Positions 52,797 to 62,164 are shown, counted from the first letter of the stretch. The stretch: 64,000 bases of DNA from Rhodocyclaceae bacterium (GCA_016704145.1 JADJAS010000007.1:558001-622000); one strand, 5' to 3'. Notes: a model not told the origin generated them from the sequence alone. A program made the numbers and translations.

Positions 52797-53609
52797 ATGC
52801 CGGAACTCCCCGAAGTCGAAGTGACGCGCCTGGGCCTGGCGGCCTGCCTGACCGGCGAGAAAGTCGACCAGGTGACGATGCGCGTGCCGGCCTTGCGCTA
52901 TCCCTTGCCCGCCGCCTTGTCGGACCGGGTGGTCCGGCGCGCCCTTCGCCAGATCCGGCGGCGCGGCAAGTATCTGCTGTTCGACTTCGGCACGGGGCAT
53001 CTGTTGATTCATCTCGGCATGTCGGGGAGCCTGCGACTAGTGGAGAGGAACGAGCCACCCCTCAGGCACGACCACTTCGACATCGGATTCGGCTCCAAGG
53101 TTCTCCGCATGCACGATCCGCGAAGATTTGGCGCGGCACTGTGGCTCGAAGGCGACCCGGCCACGCACCCGCTGCTGGCTCATCTCGGCGCGGAACCCCT
53201 GTCGCGCCAGTTCACGCCGCGCGTGCTGGGCGCGGCCCTGACCGGCAGAACCATGGCCATCAAGCCGGCCATCATGGATGCCGGCATCGTGGTCGGCGTC
53301 GGCAACATCTACGCTTCCGAGAGCCTGCATCGCGCCGGCATCGATCCACGCCTGCCCGCCGGCCAGTTGGCCCCGGCACGACTGGCGCGACTGGTTCCCG
53401 CGATCAAGCTCACCCTGCGCGCCGCCATCCGCGCCGGCGGCAGCACCGTGCGCGACTACGTACATGCCAATGGCGGCAGCGGCGAGTTCCAGCAGCGACA
53501 TCGCGTCTATGGCCGCGCCGGCCAGCCTTGCCGCCAGTGCGGCGCACCCATCCGCCTGCTGCGACAAGCCAATCGCGCCACTTATTACTGTCCTCGCTGC
53601 CAGCGCTAA
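52797..53609 (+). CDS. mutM: Formamidopyrimidine-DNA glycosylase
   Basis: 270 residues. Fpg/MutM removes 8-oxoguanine and ring-opened purines and nicks the site. The N-terminus PELPEVEV gives the catalytic Pro1 and Glu2 after Met removal; RRRGKYLLF carries the conserved Lys; IKPAIMDAGIVVGVGNIYASE is the H2TH region; the zinc finger is CRQCGAPI ... TYYCPRCQR. ATG 52797 is required, since Pro must be second. It is divergent from the TPR gene, and a TACAAT -10-like element lies in the gap (about 52743). Confidence 0.97.
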   Translation: MPELPEVEVTRLGLAACLTGEKVDQVTMRVPALRYPLPAALSDRVVRRALRQIRRRGKYLLFDFGTGHLLIHLGMSGSLRLVERNEPPLRHDHFDIGFGSKVLRMHDPRRFGAALWLEGDPATHPLLAHLGAEPLSRQFTPRVLGAALTGRTMAIKPAIMDAGIVVGVGNIYASESLHRAGIDPRLPAGQLAPARLARLVPAIKLTLRAAIRAGGSTVRDYVHANGGSGEFQQRHRVYGRAGQPCRQCGAPIRLLRQANRATYYCPRCQR

Positions 53610-53621
53610 AGCCGACCGATC

Positions 53622-55532
53622 ATGAGTCTCGCCCGACAATTCGATGCCTATCGCGCCTGGCGCGAACACCTCGACCACCAGGTCGTGCGCTTGCGCGATT
53701 GGCTGCGGGATGCCGATCTGCTCGACGCCCAGGCCGAGCAACAGTTGCGCCGGATACGCGGCCGCCTTGCCGAGGACAAGCTGGTGGTGGCTTTCGTCGC
53801 GGAATTCTCGCGCGGCAAGTCCGAACTGATCAACGCGCTGTTCTTCGCCGATCGCGGTGGCCGCGTGCTGCCCTCCGCGGCCGGGCGCACGACGATGTGT
53901 CCCACCGAGATTTCCTGGGAACCGGGCCAGTCGCCCGGGATCACCCTGCTGCCGATCGAGACGCGGGCGGAAGGCACCAGCATCGCCGAACTGCGCGGCG
54001 CGCCCGAGGCGTGGCAGACCTTTCCCTTCGACCCCGCCGCCCCGGAGAGCATGGCCTCGGCGCTGCGACGGGTCGGCGATGTCAAGAACATGCCGGCGGA
54101 AGCGGCCCGCGGGCTCGGTTTCGCCGTCGGCGACAGCGCTGATGGGAGCCTGGTGGCGGATGACGAGGGGCTCGTCGAAGTGCCGCGCTGGCGCCATGCC
54201 ATGATCCGCTTTCCGCATCCGCTGCTGGAACAGGGTCTCGTCGTCCTCGACACCCCGGGGCTTAACGCCATCGGCGCCGAACCGGAACTGACTTTGTCGC
54301 TGCTGCCCGGCGCCCATGCCGTGCTGTTCGTGCTGGCCGCAGACACTGGCGTCACCCAATCGGATCTCGCGATCTGGCGTGACCATGTCGGCAATTGCCC
54401 CGGCCGCCTGGTGGTGCTGAACAAGATCGATGGCCTCTGGGACGGCCTGCGCCCCGACTGGGAAATCGAGGCCGAGATTGCCCGCCAAGCGCGTTCCTGC
54501 GCGCAGATCCTCGATCTCCCGACGAACCGGATATTTGCGGTTTCGGCGCAGAAAGGGCTGGTGGCGAAGGTCAATGGCGACACCGGCCTGCTGGCGCGCA
54601 GCAAGCTGCCTCGGCTGGAAGACGCACTGGCGACCGAACTGTTGCCGGCCAAGCGGGACATCGTCGCCGGCGGCACTGTCGTCGAGGCCATGCGACTCGC
54701 GGCCGAGACGAAGCAACTACTGGCCACCCGTCACGCCGCCATTGTCGCCCAGATCGGTGAGTTGACCGGTCTGCGCGGCAAGCACGAAAGCGTCATCGCC
54801 CACACGGTAACCAAGGTCGGCGCCGAAAAGGAAGCCTTCGAGCGCGGCTTGCGCGAGTACTACGCGGTCCGCAGCGTTTTCTCGCAGCTCTCGGAAACGC
54901 TGTTCGCGCATCTTGGGCCGGAAAGGCTGCGCGGCCATTCACGCCAGGCACGCGAGGCCATGGCGCGCGCGACCTTCACCCCGCAACTGACCGCCGCCAT
55001 GAGCGCCCTGTTTTCGGCCGCGCGCACCAGCCTGAAATCTTCGGCGAGAAGCATCATCGAGATTGCCGACATGATGCACGCCATGCACCAGAAGTTCGGC
55101 GGCCAACACGGCTTTGCGCTGGAACCGCCACCGCCGTTCTCGCTGCAAGACAGTCTCGGGCAGCTCGACAGGCTGGAAGAGGATTTTCGGCGGCACTTTG
55201 GCAGCCTGCTCAACCTGCTGACGCGCGACAAGCACACCCTCAGCCAGCAGTTCTTTGAAACCGTCGTCACGCAGTTGCGCCGGCTGTTCGAACAATGCAA
55301 TCGTGAGGCCGACCAGTGGCTGCGCGCCATGATGGCGCCGCTGGAAAATCAGGTTCGGGAACTCCAGCGGCAGCTCAAGCAGCGCCAGGACAGCATCCGT
55401 CGCATCCACGAAACCGCCGACAGTCTCGAAGACCGCATCGACGAACTCTCGGCAAACCGGAGCGCGCTGGAGGCGCGAATGCGAGAACTGGACGACGTAA
55501 CGGACGGCCTGGCGGCGGCTTCGACGCCTTGA
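53622..55532 (+). CDS. Dynamin-like GTPase family protein
   Basis: 636 residues. The G domain begins near 50: P-loop VAEFSRGKSELINAL (first Gly of GxxxxGKS replaced by Ala), switch I threonines in AAGRTTMCPTEI, G3 VVLDTPGLNAIG near 206, G4 LVVLNKIDG near 265. Long helical regions after residue 330 and a coiled-coil end (REL, LKQRQDSIRRIHETADSLEDRIDEL) resemble bacterial dynamin-like proteins that act on membranes. It lies 12 bases after mutM. Its role is unknown. Confidence 0.8.
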   Translation: MSLARQFDAYRAWREHLDHQVVRLRDWLRDADLLDAQAEQQLRRIRGRLAEDKLVVAFVAEFSRGKSELINALFFADRGGRVLPSAAGRTTMCPTEISWEPGQSPGITLLPIETRAEGTSIAELRGAPEAWQTFPFDPAAPESMASALRRVGDVKNMPAEAARGLGFAVGDSADGSLVADDEGLVEVPRWRHAMIRFPHPLLEQGLVVLDTPGLNAIGAEPELTLSLLPGAHAVLFVLAADTGVTQSDLAIWRDHVGNCPGRLVVLNKIDGLWDGLRPDWEIEAEIARQARSCAQILDLPTNRIFAVSAQKGLVAKVNGDTGLLARSKLPRLEDALATELLPAKRDIVAGGTVVEAMRLAAETKQLLATRHAAIVAQIGELTGLRGKHESVIAHTVTKVGAEKEAFERGLREYYAVRSVFSQLSETLFAHLGPERLRGHSRQAREAMARATFTPQLTAAMSALFSAARTSLKSSARSIIEIADMMHAMHQKFGGQHGFALEPPPPFSLQDSLGQLDRLEEDFRRHFGSLLNLLTRDKHTLSQQFFETVVTQLRRLFEQCNREADQWLRAMMAPLENQVRELQRQLKQRQDSIRRIHETADSLEDRIDELSANRSALEARMRELDDVTDGLAAASTP

Positions 55533-55584
55533 CGGCTGGAGTCGGGCGCCGACCGGGCCGCGGCCGGCGCCGGGCGAAAACGAC

Positions 55585-55836
55585 CTACTTGCTGCCGGTC
55601 AGCTTGATGAACTTCGCCATCAGCTGATCCTTGCTCTCGACGTGGCCAGGATCCGCGGGAATGCAATCGACCGGGCAGACTTCGCGGCACTGTGGCGTAT
55701 CGAAGTGGCCAACGCATTCGGTGCACTTGTCCGGATCGATGATGTAGATCTCGTCACCCTGGGAAATGGCGTTGTTCGGGCACTCGGGCTCGCAAACATC
55801 GCAGTTGATGCATTCGTCGGTGATCATCAGGGCCAT
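55585..55836 (-). CDS. YfhL-type 4Fe-4S dicluster ferredoxin
   Basis: 83 residues. The first cluster motif CINCDVCEPECP and the second CTECVGHFDTPQC ... CPVDC give two [4Fe-4S] sites with the inserted loop typical of the YfhL/Alvin ferredoxin type. It is a soluble low-potential electron carrier. It lies upstream-adjacent to coaD in opposite reading order (coaD first, ferredoxin last, 27-base gap), so it is probably the tail of the M16/rsmD/coaD operon. Confidence 0.94.
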   Translation of the reverse strand: MALMITDECINCDVCEPECPNNAISQGDEIYIIDPDKCTECVGHFDTPQCREVCPVDCIPADPGHVESKDQLMAKFIKLTGSK

Positions 55837-55863
55837 GTCGGATTACCTTTCTGAAAAGCGATT

Positions 55864-56355
55864 TCAAGAATGTGTGTTGAATCTTTTCGCCAGCCGGGCC
55901 CCCACCAGCGGCTGGACGAACTTGGACACGTCGCCGCCCAGCGATGCGATCTCCCGCACCATGGTGGCGGAAATGAACATGTATTGCTCGCCCGGCGTCA
56001 GGAACACCGTTTCGACGTCGGGATGCAGGCTGCGGTTCATGCCGGCCATCTGGAACTCGTATTCGAAGTCGGAAACGGCGCGCATGCCACGGATGATGAC
56101 CGTCGCCCCCTGCTCGCGCAGGAAGTTCATGAGCAGGCCGCCGAAGCCGACCACCGTGGCGTTCTTCACCGGCGCGAGTATTTCCCGCGCCATCTCGACC
56201 CGTTCTTCCAGTTCGAAGCAGGGCTTCTTGCCCGGGCTGCGGGCGATGCCGACGATGACGTGATCGAACAGGCCACAGGCACGGCGCACGAGATCCTCGT
56301 GGCCGCGCGTCAGCGGATCGAAGGTTCCCGGATATACGGCGATTCTGCCGTTCAT
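55864..56355 (-). CDS. coaD: Phosphopantetheine adenylyltransferase
   Basis: 163 residues. CoaD adenylates 4'-phosphopantetheine in CoA synthesis. It starts MNGRIAVYPGTFDPLTRGHEDLVRRA with the TxGH nucleotidyl-transfer motif (TRGH). EYEFQMAGMNR and the C-terminal FISATMVREIASLGGDV complete the fold. ATG 56355 overlaps the rsmD stop by 4 bases, the typical rsmD-coaD pair. Confidence 0.97.
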   Translation of the reverse strand: MNGRIAVYPGTFDPLTRGHEDLVRRACGLFDHVIVGIARSPGKKPCFELEERVEMAREILAPVKNATVVGFGGLLMNFLREQGATVIIRGMRAVSDFEYEFQMAGMNRSLHPDVETVFLTPGEQYMFISATMVREIASLGGDVSKFVQPLVGARLAKRFNTHS

Positions 56356-56894
56356 GCGCGCTCCAGCAAGTGATAGTAAACCTGTCCTGCCCTGCCCTGA
56401 CGGGACACCCGCCAAGGCGCCGGCGGCGCCACGGCGGCTTCCGCCTCGACGTACAGCCGGGCTTCCGGCTTGACGATTCCCGGCAACACCGGCCACAGAC
56501 GTTCCAGCCACGACTGCCGATAAGGGGGATCGAGCATCACCAGATCGAACGTCCTGCCCTGCCGCGCGCAGCCGAGCGCGAATTCTAGCGCATCCGACCG
56601 CAGCACCTCCAGGCGGCCGCCGCCGAGCGAAGCGGCATTCTGCCGCAGCGTCGCGCCGACGCGCTGGTCCCGCTCAACCAACACCACGCTGGCGGCGCCG
56701 CGCGAGGCCGCCTCGAATCCCAGAATGCCGCTGCCGGCAAAGAGGTCCAGGCAGTCCAGGCCGCCCAGGTCCTGCCCCAACCAATTGAAAAGTGTTTCCC
56801 GCACCCGGTCCGGCGTCGGCCGCAAGCCTTGCGAGTCGATCACCTGGATCAGCCTGCTGCGCCATTCGCCGCCGGTGATGCGGATGCGGCTCAA
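56352..56894 (-). CDS. rsmD: 16S rRNA (guanine(966)-N(2))-methyltransferase
   Basis: 180 residues. The N-terminus ITGGEWRSRLIQV, the basic RPTPDRVRETLFNWL element and the SAM motif LDLFAGSGILGFEAASRGA near 47-65 are characteristic; the catalytic NPPY-type motif is MLDPPY near 120. It methylates G966 of 16S rRNA. It overlaps both neighbours (M16 stop, coaD start) by 4 bases. Confidence 0.95.
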   Translation of the reverse strand: MSRIRITGGEWRSRLIQVIDSQGLRPTPDRVRETLFNWLGQDLGGLDCLDLFAGSGILGFEAASRGAASVVLVERDQRVGATLRQNAASLGGGRLEVLRSDALEFALGCARQGRTFDLVMLDPPYRQSWLERLWPVLPGIVKPEARLYVEAEAAVAPPAPWRVSRQGRAGQVYYHLLERA

Positions 56895-58180
56895 TCGGAT
56901 GCAACCACGACGGTGACGAGATGCTCCGGCCTGACGTGGCGAGCGAAGGCATCGCGCACGTCCTTGGCCGTAACCGCCGCAACTTTCGCCGGGAAGTCGT
57001 CGAGATAGGTCAGCGGCAGGTTGAAGAAGCCGATGGTCGAGAGGTAGCCGAGCAGCTTGGCATTGCTGTCGATGCGCAGGCCGAAACCGTCGATCAGGTT
57101 CTTTTTCGCCGCCGCCAGTTCGGTGGCGGTCGGGCCATCCTTCAGGAAACCGGCCAACACCTCGTTGGCCACCTTGAGGGCGTCGGCCGCCTGTTCGCGC
57201 TTGGTTTGCAGGCCGATCTCGAACGGTCCGGCGAGCTTCCTCGGCGCGAAGTAGGAATAGACACTGTAGGCGTAGCCGCGTTTTTCCCGCACTTCCTTCA
57301 TCAACCGCGAGACGAAGCCGCCGCCGCCCAGGCTGTAGTTGCCGACCAGCAGCGCAAAGTAGTCGGGATCGCCGCGCCTGACGGCCGGCAGGCCGACGTG
57401 GATGTGGCTTTGCGTCGCCGGATGCGCAACCTTGACGGTCGCGGCCCCTGGCAGGGTTACCTCCGGCAACGGCGTTTCCGGCACGCCCGCCGGCAAGGAC
57501 TCGGTGAGCGACTGGGCAATACGCTCGGCCTCGGCGCGCGTCATGTCGCCGATGATCGAAACGACCGACCGCCGCGCCGAATAATGGTCGCGATGGAACG
57601 CCACGAGATCGTCACGGGCGATCCCGGCGACCGATTCGACCGTGGCGCTGGCCCCATACGGATGTCCCGGGTAGATGGCGGCGGCGAAGCGCTTGGCGGC
57701 GATGGCGTCGGGCTTGGTGTCCGCCTCCCGGATCGCCGCCACGGTGCGCGCCTTCTCGCGCGCCAGCACGGCCTCGGGGAAGCTCGGCCGGGTCAATGCC
57801 AGGCGCAGGAGGCCGAGCGCCGCGTCCCGCTCCTTGGGATACGACAGCGTGCGCAGCGTGAGCGACGCGCGGTCGCTGTCCGAGGAACCGCCCAGCCGGG
57901 CGGCGATATCGCCCAGGCGCTCGGAGATCGCCTCCTCGTCGAGGTCGCCGGCGCCGGCGTCGAGCATGCCTTGCGTCATGGCGGCCAGCCCAGCCTTGCC
58001 CGCCGGGTCGCGGGCGCCGCCGGCGGCAAAACTCACGTCGATATCGAGGATCGGCAAGTCGTGCGTCTCGACGAAATAGACGCGGGCACCCGAGGGCGCC
58101 ACCCAATGCTCGATCTTCACGCCCGCCTCGGCGGCAAACGCAACGGCCATGGCCAGCACGGCCAGCAAGATTCTTCTCAT
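56891..58180 (-). CDS. M16-family peptidase homologue, zinc site absent
   Basis: 429 residues with signal peptide MRRILLAVLAMAVAFAAEA. It has the M16 fold (LPILDIDVSFAAGGARDP ... YGASATVESVAGIARDDLVAFHRDHYS and the R/Y element RGYAYSVYSYF in the second half). The HxxEH zinc motif is replaced by LAAMTQGMLDAGAG, so it is a non-catalytic partner. It follows the active M16 gene by 20 bases, and the two should form a heterodimer in the periplasm. Confidence 0.9.
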   Translation of the reverse strand: MRRILLAVLAMAVAFAAEAGVKIEHWVAPSGARVYFVETHDLPILDIDVSFAAGGARDPAGKAGLAAMTQGMLDAGAGDLDEEAISERLGDIAARLGGSSDSDRASLTLRTLSYPKERDAALGLLRLALTRPSFPEAVLAREKARTVAAIREADTKPDAIAAKRFAAAIYPGHPYGASATVESVAGIARDDLVAFHRDHYSARRSVVSIIGDMTRAEAERIAQSLTESLPAGVPETPLPEVTLPGAATVKVAHPATQSHIHVGLPAVRRGDPDYFALLVGNYSLGGGGFVSRLMKEVREKRGYAYSVYSYFAPRKLAGPFEIGLQTKREQAADALKVANEVLAGFLKDGPTATELAAAKKNLIDGFGLRIDSNAKLLGYLSTIGFFNLPLTYLDDFPAKVAAVTAKDVRDAFARHVRPEHLVTVVVASD

Positions 58181-58200
58181 GTCGGTTTCCTCAGTGGCGC

Positions 58201-59577
58201 TCAGTGGCGTCCCACCACGCCTGACTTTGTATTGGACTTGGGCTTCGTCTGGTCGAGGGGCAGCGGGTCCAGCACGGCGACCGTCAGCCGGTCGTCGCTG
58301 CCGTCGCCGAAATACTTCCTGGCCACGGACTGCACTTCCTCGGACGTCACCGAACGCAGCTTGTCGAGCAACTTGTCATGGTCGCGCCAGTTGAAGCCGG
58401 CCGCCTCGAAACCGCCGATCTCCATGGCCTGCGCCATCATCGAATCGCGCTTGTACACCTGGCTGGCGACGATCTGCGTCTTGATCCGCGCCAACTCCTC
58501 GTCCGTCACGCCCTCGTCGCGGACGCGCGCCAGTTCGCCGCGCAAGGCGGTTTCGAGTTCCGCCACGCTTCGCCCCTCGGCCGGCTGGCCGACGAGCATG
58601 AAGGTCGCTTCGCCCCGCACGGTACCGTCGTAGCCGGCGCCGGCGGACTGCGCGATCTTCTGGCCGCGCACGAGATTTCTCGGCAGCCGCGCCGAATCGG
58701 TACCGTCGAGCACGCCGGCCAGCACCTCGAGCGCGAAGGATTCGCGGTCCTGGTCGATATCCCTCAGGCGAGGCACTTTCCAGGCCATCGAGAGATAAGG
58801 CAGCTTGGCCGGCGCCTTCACTGTCACGCGCTTGATGCCGGTCTGCTCCGGCTCGTGTTGCAGCTTGCGCACCGGCAAGGGCTTGGCCTTGATGCGGCCA
58901 TAGGTACGCTCGGCATCCCTGAATACCTTCTGATGATCGACATCGCCGACCACCAGCAGATAGGCGTTGTTGGGCGCGTACCAGTGGCGGTACCAATCCA
59001 GCGCATCCTGCCATGTCATGTTTTCCAGATCGTCCATCCAGCCGATGATCGGCCGGCGATACGGATGGGCCCTGAACGCGACGGAGTTGAGCGCCTCGTG
59101 CACCAGCGACTGCGGATTGTCCTCCGTGCGCATGCGGCGTTCTTCCATCACCACCTTGATCTCGGCAGCGAAGTCCTCGGGCTTGAAGGACAGGTTCGCC
59201 ATGCGGTCGGCCTCGAGCGCCATCATCCGCGGCAGCGCGGCCTTCGGCACGATCTGGAAATAGGCCGTGTAATCGAGGCTGGTGAAGGCATTGTCGCGAC
59301 CGCCGGCCTCGGCGACGATCTTGTTGAACTCGCCGGCCTTCACCGTCTTCGTGCCCTTGAACATCATGTGTTCCAGCACGTGGGCGACGCCCGACGTGCC
59401 GTCCTTTTCGTCCATGGCGCCGGCGCGATACCAGACCATGTGCACGACGGTGGGGGCGCGGCGGTCTTCCTTGACGATGACGCGCATGCCATTGACGAGC
59501 TGTTTCTCGTGGGGGTTGGCCAGCAGCATGCCCGGAAGGAGCAGCGCGGCCGCAAGCAGGGCTTTCTTCATATTCAT
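58201..59577 (-). CDS. M16-family zinc metallopeptidase
   Basis: 458 residues with signal peptide MNMKKALLAAALLLPGMLLA. The catalytic motif HVLEHMMFKGT (HxxEH) lies near 68-78 and the third ligand Glu in EEIKVVMEERRM-type context (AAEIKVVMEERRMRTEDNP). The second-half R/Y residues are less clear than in the partner. Probably a periplasmic protease acting with the downstream inactive M16 protein. The last residues (KSGVVGRH) are encoded by a copy of the interspersed repeat. ATG 59571 is an alternative start. Confidence 0.92.
   Translation of the reverse strand: MNMKKALLAAALLLPGMLLANPHEKQLVNGMRVIVKEDRRAPTVVHMVWYRAGAMDEKDGTSGVAHVLEHMMFKGTKTVKAGEFNKIVAEAGGRDNAFTSLDYTAYFQIVPKAALPRMMALEADRMANLSFKPEDFAAEIKVVMEERRMRTEDNPQSLVHEALNSVAFRAHPYRRPIIGWMDDLENMTWQDALDWYRHWYAPNNAYLLVVGDVDHQKVFRDAERTYGRIKAKPLPVRKLQHEPEQTGIKRVTVKAPAKLPYLSMAWKVPRLRDIDQDRESFALEVLAGVLDGTDSARLPRNLVRGQKIAQSAGAGYDGTVRGEATFMLVGQPAEGRSVAELETALRGELARVRDEGVTDEELARIKTQIVASQVYKRDSMMAQAMEIGGFEAAGFNWRDHDKLLDKLRSVTSEEVQSVARKYFGDGSDDRLTVAVLDPLPLDQTKPKSNTKSGVVGRH
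58205..58228 (-). repeat. Interspersed 24-bp repeat, degenerate copy at a gene end
   Basis: AAAGTCAGG, CGTGGTGGG, ACGCCA, forming the last codons of the M16 peptidase gene. Confidence 0.5.
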
Positions 59578-59650
59578 GTAAGCGCTTCTGTTAAAATGGT
59601 TTTTCTTCATCCGGGATGATAACCCGACCCTTCCTACGACATCTATCCCC

Positions 59651-60613
59651 ATGTTTGGTTTCCTGAAAAAGAAAGACGAAACGACCGTTCCCGAGGAGAA
59701 AAAGCCCTCCTGGGCCGAACGGCTCAAGGCTGGCCTGGCCAAGACCCGCGCCCAACTCGGCGGCCAGCTCACCGGCCTGTTCCGCCGCGCCAAAATCGAC
59801 GATGAGTTGCTCGAAGAACTCGAATCGACACTGCTGATGGCCGATTGCGGCGTGGACGCGACGCAATGGCTGCTCGACGAGCTGAAGGCGCGCGTCAAGC
59901 AGCACAAACTGGAAACGCCGGAGCAACTGCGCCTGATGCTGATCGAACTGCTGACCGGCCTGCTCAAGCCGCTCGAACAGCCGCTCGACATCTCCACCCA
60001 CCGGCCTTTCGTGATCATGATCGCGGGGGTCAACGGCGCCGGCAAGACCACCTCGATCGGCAAGCTGGCCAAGCATTTCCAGAGCCAGGGCAGGTCGGTG
60101 CTGCTGGCGGCCGGCGACACCTTCCGCGCCGCCGCGCGCGAACAGCTGGCCGAATGGGGCCGGCGCAGCGACGTGACGGTGATCGCGCAGGAATTGGGCG
60201 ACCCGGCCGCCGTGATCTTCGACGCCATCGCCGCCGCCAAGGCACGCGGCATCGACATCGTACTGGCCGACACCGCCGGCCGGCTGCCGACCCAGCTCAA
60301 TCTCATGGAAGAGATCGCCAAGGTGCGGCGCGTGATCCAGAAGGCGGAGCCGAGCGGCCCGCACGAAGTGATCCTCGTGCTCGACGCCAACATCGGCCAG
60401 AACGCCATCGCCCAGGTCAAGGCCTTCGACAAGACGGCCGGCGTCACCGGCCTCGTCGTCACCAAGCTCGATGGCACGGCCAAGGGCGGCGTGCTGGCGG
60501 CCATCGCCCGCCAGTGCCCGAAGCCGATCCGCTACATCGGCGTCGGCGAAGGCATCGACGACCTCCAGCCTTTCCGCGCCGCCGAATTCGTGGAAGCGCT
60601 GTTCGAACAGTGA
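59651..60613 (+). CDS. ftsY: Signal recognition particle receptor FtsY
   Basis: 320 residues; an SRP GTPase at the inner membrane that docks ribosome-nascent-chain complexes. A short charged A region (EKKPSWAERLKAGLAKTR) is followed by the NG domain: G1 GVNGAGKTTSIGKL near 120, DTFRAAAREQL, G3 DTAGRLPTQ near 205, G4 TKLDGTAKGG near 270, and GVGEGIDDLQPF. Its stop overlaps the ftsE start (GTGA). It is divergent from the M16 genes. Confidence 0.97.
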   Translation: MFGFLKKKDETTVPEEKKPSWAERLKAGLAKTRAQLGGQLTGLFRRAKIDDELLEELESTLLMADCGVDATQWLLDELKARVKQHKLETPEQLRLMLIELLTGLLKPLEQPLDISTHRPFVIMIAGVNGAGKTTSIGKLAKHFQSQGRSVLLAAGDTFRAAAREQLAEWGRRSDVTVIAQELGDPAAVIFDAIAAAKARGIDIVLADTAGRLPTQLNLMEEIAKVRRVIQKAEPSGPHEVILVLDANIGQNAIAQVKAFDKTAGVTGLVVTKLDGTAKGGVLAAIARQCPKPIRYIGVGEGIDDLQPFRAAEFVEALFEQ

Positions 60614-61254
60614 TCCGGTTCGACCACGCCAGCAAGCGCTATCCGCCTGGCATCGACGCCTTGGCCGATGTCAGCTTCACGGTCGGCAAGGGCGAGCTGG
60701 TCACCGTCGGCGGCCATTCGGGCGCCGGCAAATCGACGCTACTGAAACTCATCGCCGGCATCGAGCGGCCCACGAGCGGCGCCGTGCTGGTCAACGGCCA
60801 GAACGTCGGCAGCCTCAAGCGCAAGGCCATGCCCTACCTGCGCCGCAATCTCGGCCTGGTCTTCCAGGACCAGAAGCTGCTGTTCGACCGCAACGCCTTC
60901 GACAACGTCATGTTGCCGCTGGCCATCACCGGCTTTCCGCCCGCCGAAGCCAAGCGGCGCGTGCAGGCGGCGCTCGACAAGGTTGGTCTGCTTGATCGAC
61001 AGAAGGCGATGCCGGTCATGCTCTCGGGCGGCGAACAGCAGCGGCTCGCCCTCGCCCGCGCCGTGGTCGGCCGCCCGAACATCCTGCTGGCCGACGAGCC
61101 GACCGCGCATCTCGACGCCGAGACGGCCGCCGACGTGGCGCGCACCTTCCTCGAATTCCGCGACGTCGGCGTCACCGTGCTGATCGCCACCTACGACGAC
61201 AGCCTGTTCGGCGCGCCGCGACGGCTGACTTTGCACCACGGCAGGCTGCAATGA
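60610..61254 (+). CDS. ftsE: Cell division ATP-binding protein FtsE
   Basis: 214 residues; the ABC ATPase of FtsEX, which gates septal peptidoglycan hydrolases. Walker A GGHSGAGKSTLLKL near 34, Q-loop VFQDQKLL, signature MLSGGEQQRLALARA, Walker B NILLADEPTAHLD, and the H-loop replaced by an ATYDDS context. Translation starts at GTG 60610 (IRFDHASKRYP follows). Near its 3' end it contains an interspersed repeat (RRLTL). Confidence 0.96.
   Translation: MIRFDHASKRYPPGIDALADVSFTVGKGELVTVGGHSGAGKSTLLKLIAGIERPTSGAVLVNGQNVGSLKRKAMPYLRRNLGLVFQDQKLLFDRNAFDNVMLPLAITGFPPAEAKRRVQAALDKVGLLDRQKAMPVMLSGGEQQRLALARAVVGRPNILLADEPTAHLDAETAADVARTFLEFRDVGVTVLIATYDDSLFGAPRRLTLHHGRLQ
61209..61232 (-). repeat. Interspersed 24-bp repeat, exact core, within ftsE
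   Basis: AAAGTCAGC, CGTCGCGGC, GCGCCG on the minus strand, 22 bases before the end of ftsE. Confidence 0.7.
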
Positions 61255-62150
61255 ACGCCTGGCTCGCCCAGCACTGGCAGGCCCTGGCGTTGGCGCTGCG
61301 CCGACTGGTCGCGACGCCGGTCAACACCCTGCTGTCGCTGCTGGCCATCGGCATCGCGCTGGCGCTGCCGGCCGGCGGTCAGATGCTGCTGGTCAATGCG
61401 CTGCAACTGGCGCGCGACGGCGCGCCAACGCCCAGAATATCGCTCTACGCGGACCTCGCCGCCGACAGGCGCGCCGTTCAGCAGATCGAAGCGCGGCTGA
61501 AGAACCATCCGGCGATCAAGTCCGCGCAACTGATCCCGCGCGAGGCGACACTGGCGCGCATGAAGTCCGGCGAAGGCCTGGGCGACGTCATCGACGCGCT
61601 GCCCGGCAACCCGTTTCCCGATGCCTTCGTCGTCACGCCGGCGGACGACAGCCCGGCGGCGATGGATGCGCTCGCCGACGAGCTGCGCAAGCTGCCCAAG
61701 GTCGAGCACGTACAGCTCGATTCGGACTGGGCGCGCCGGCTCCACGCGCTGCTCCAGGTCGGCCGCACCGGCGTCGTCCTGTTGGCGCTGCTGCTCGGTG
61801 TCGGCCTGGTCGCCATCACCTTCAACACCATCCGCCTGCAAGTCATGGCCAGCCGCGCCGAGATCGAGCTCTCGCGCCTGCTCGGCGCCACCGACGCCTT
61901 CGTCCGCCGGCCGTTCCATTACTTCGGCGTGCTGCTCGGCCTCGCCGGCGGCGGACTCGCCTGGCTGATCGTCGCCGCCGCGACGCTGTGGCTCAAGCAA
62001 CCGATCGGCGAGCTGGTGAAACTCTACAACCTCGACTTCGCGCTGAGCCCGCTCGCGCTCGTCGACTCCCTTGCGCTGCTCGGCGCCGCCGGCGCGCTCG
62101 GCTGGCTGGGCGCCGGCCTCTCGCTGCGCCAGCACCTCGGCGACCACTAA
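61251..62150 (+). CDS. ftsX: Cell division protein FtsX
   Basis: 299 residues, inner membrane. A cytoplasmic N-terminus, one helix (VNTLLSLLAIGIALALPAGGQ), a periplasmic loop (about 60-160) and three more helices (VGRTGVVLLALLLGVGLVAITF; FGVLLGLAGGGLAWLIVAA; LVDSLALLGAAGALGWLGAGL) give the four-helix FtsX layout. It pairs with FtsE and overlaps it by 4 bases. Confidence 0.96.
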   Translation: MNAWLAQHWQALALALRRLVATPVNTLLSLLAIGIALALPAGGQMLLVNALQLARDGAPTPRISLYADLAADRRAVQQIEARLKNHPAIKSAQLIPREATLARMKSGEGLGDVIDALPGNPFPDAFVVTPADDSPAAMDALADELRKLPKVEHVQLDSDWARRLHALLQVGRTGVVLLALLLGVGLVAITFNTIRLQVMASRAEIELSRLLGATDAFVRRPFHYFGVLLGLAGGGLAWLIVAAATLWLKQPIGELVKLYNLDFALSPLALVDSLALLGAAGALGWLGAGLSLRQHLGDH

Positions 62151-62164
62151 CAACGCGCAACAAG

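Noticed and set aside
54280..54300. Further copy of the interspersed repeat (ACTGACTTT)
   Set aside because: Only the core resembles the family; the following bases do not match the CGTGGCGGC-ACGCCG part. The same applies to the AAAGTCAGG at about 17679.
53037..54716. 559-codon minus-strand frame opposite mutM and the dynamin-like gene
   Set aside because: Composition of an antisense shadow; it overlaps two clear genes and has no ribosome site or family features.
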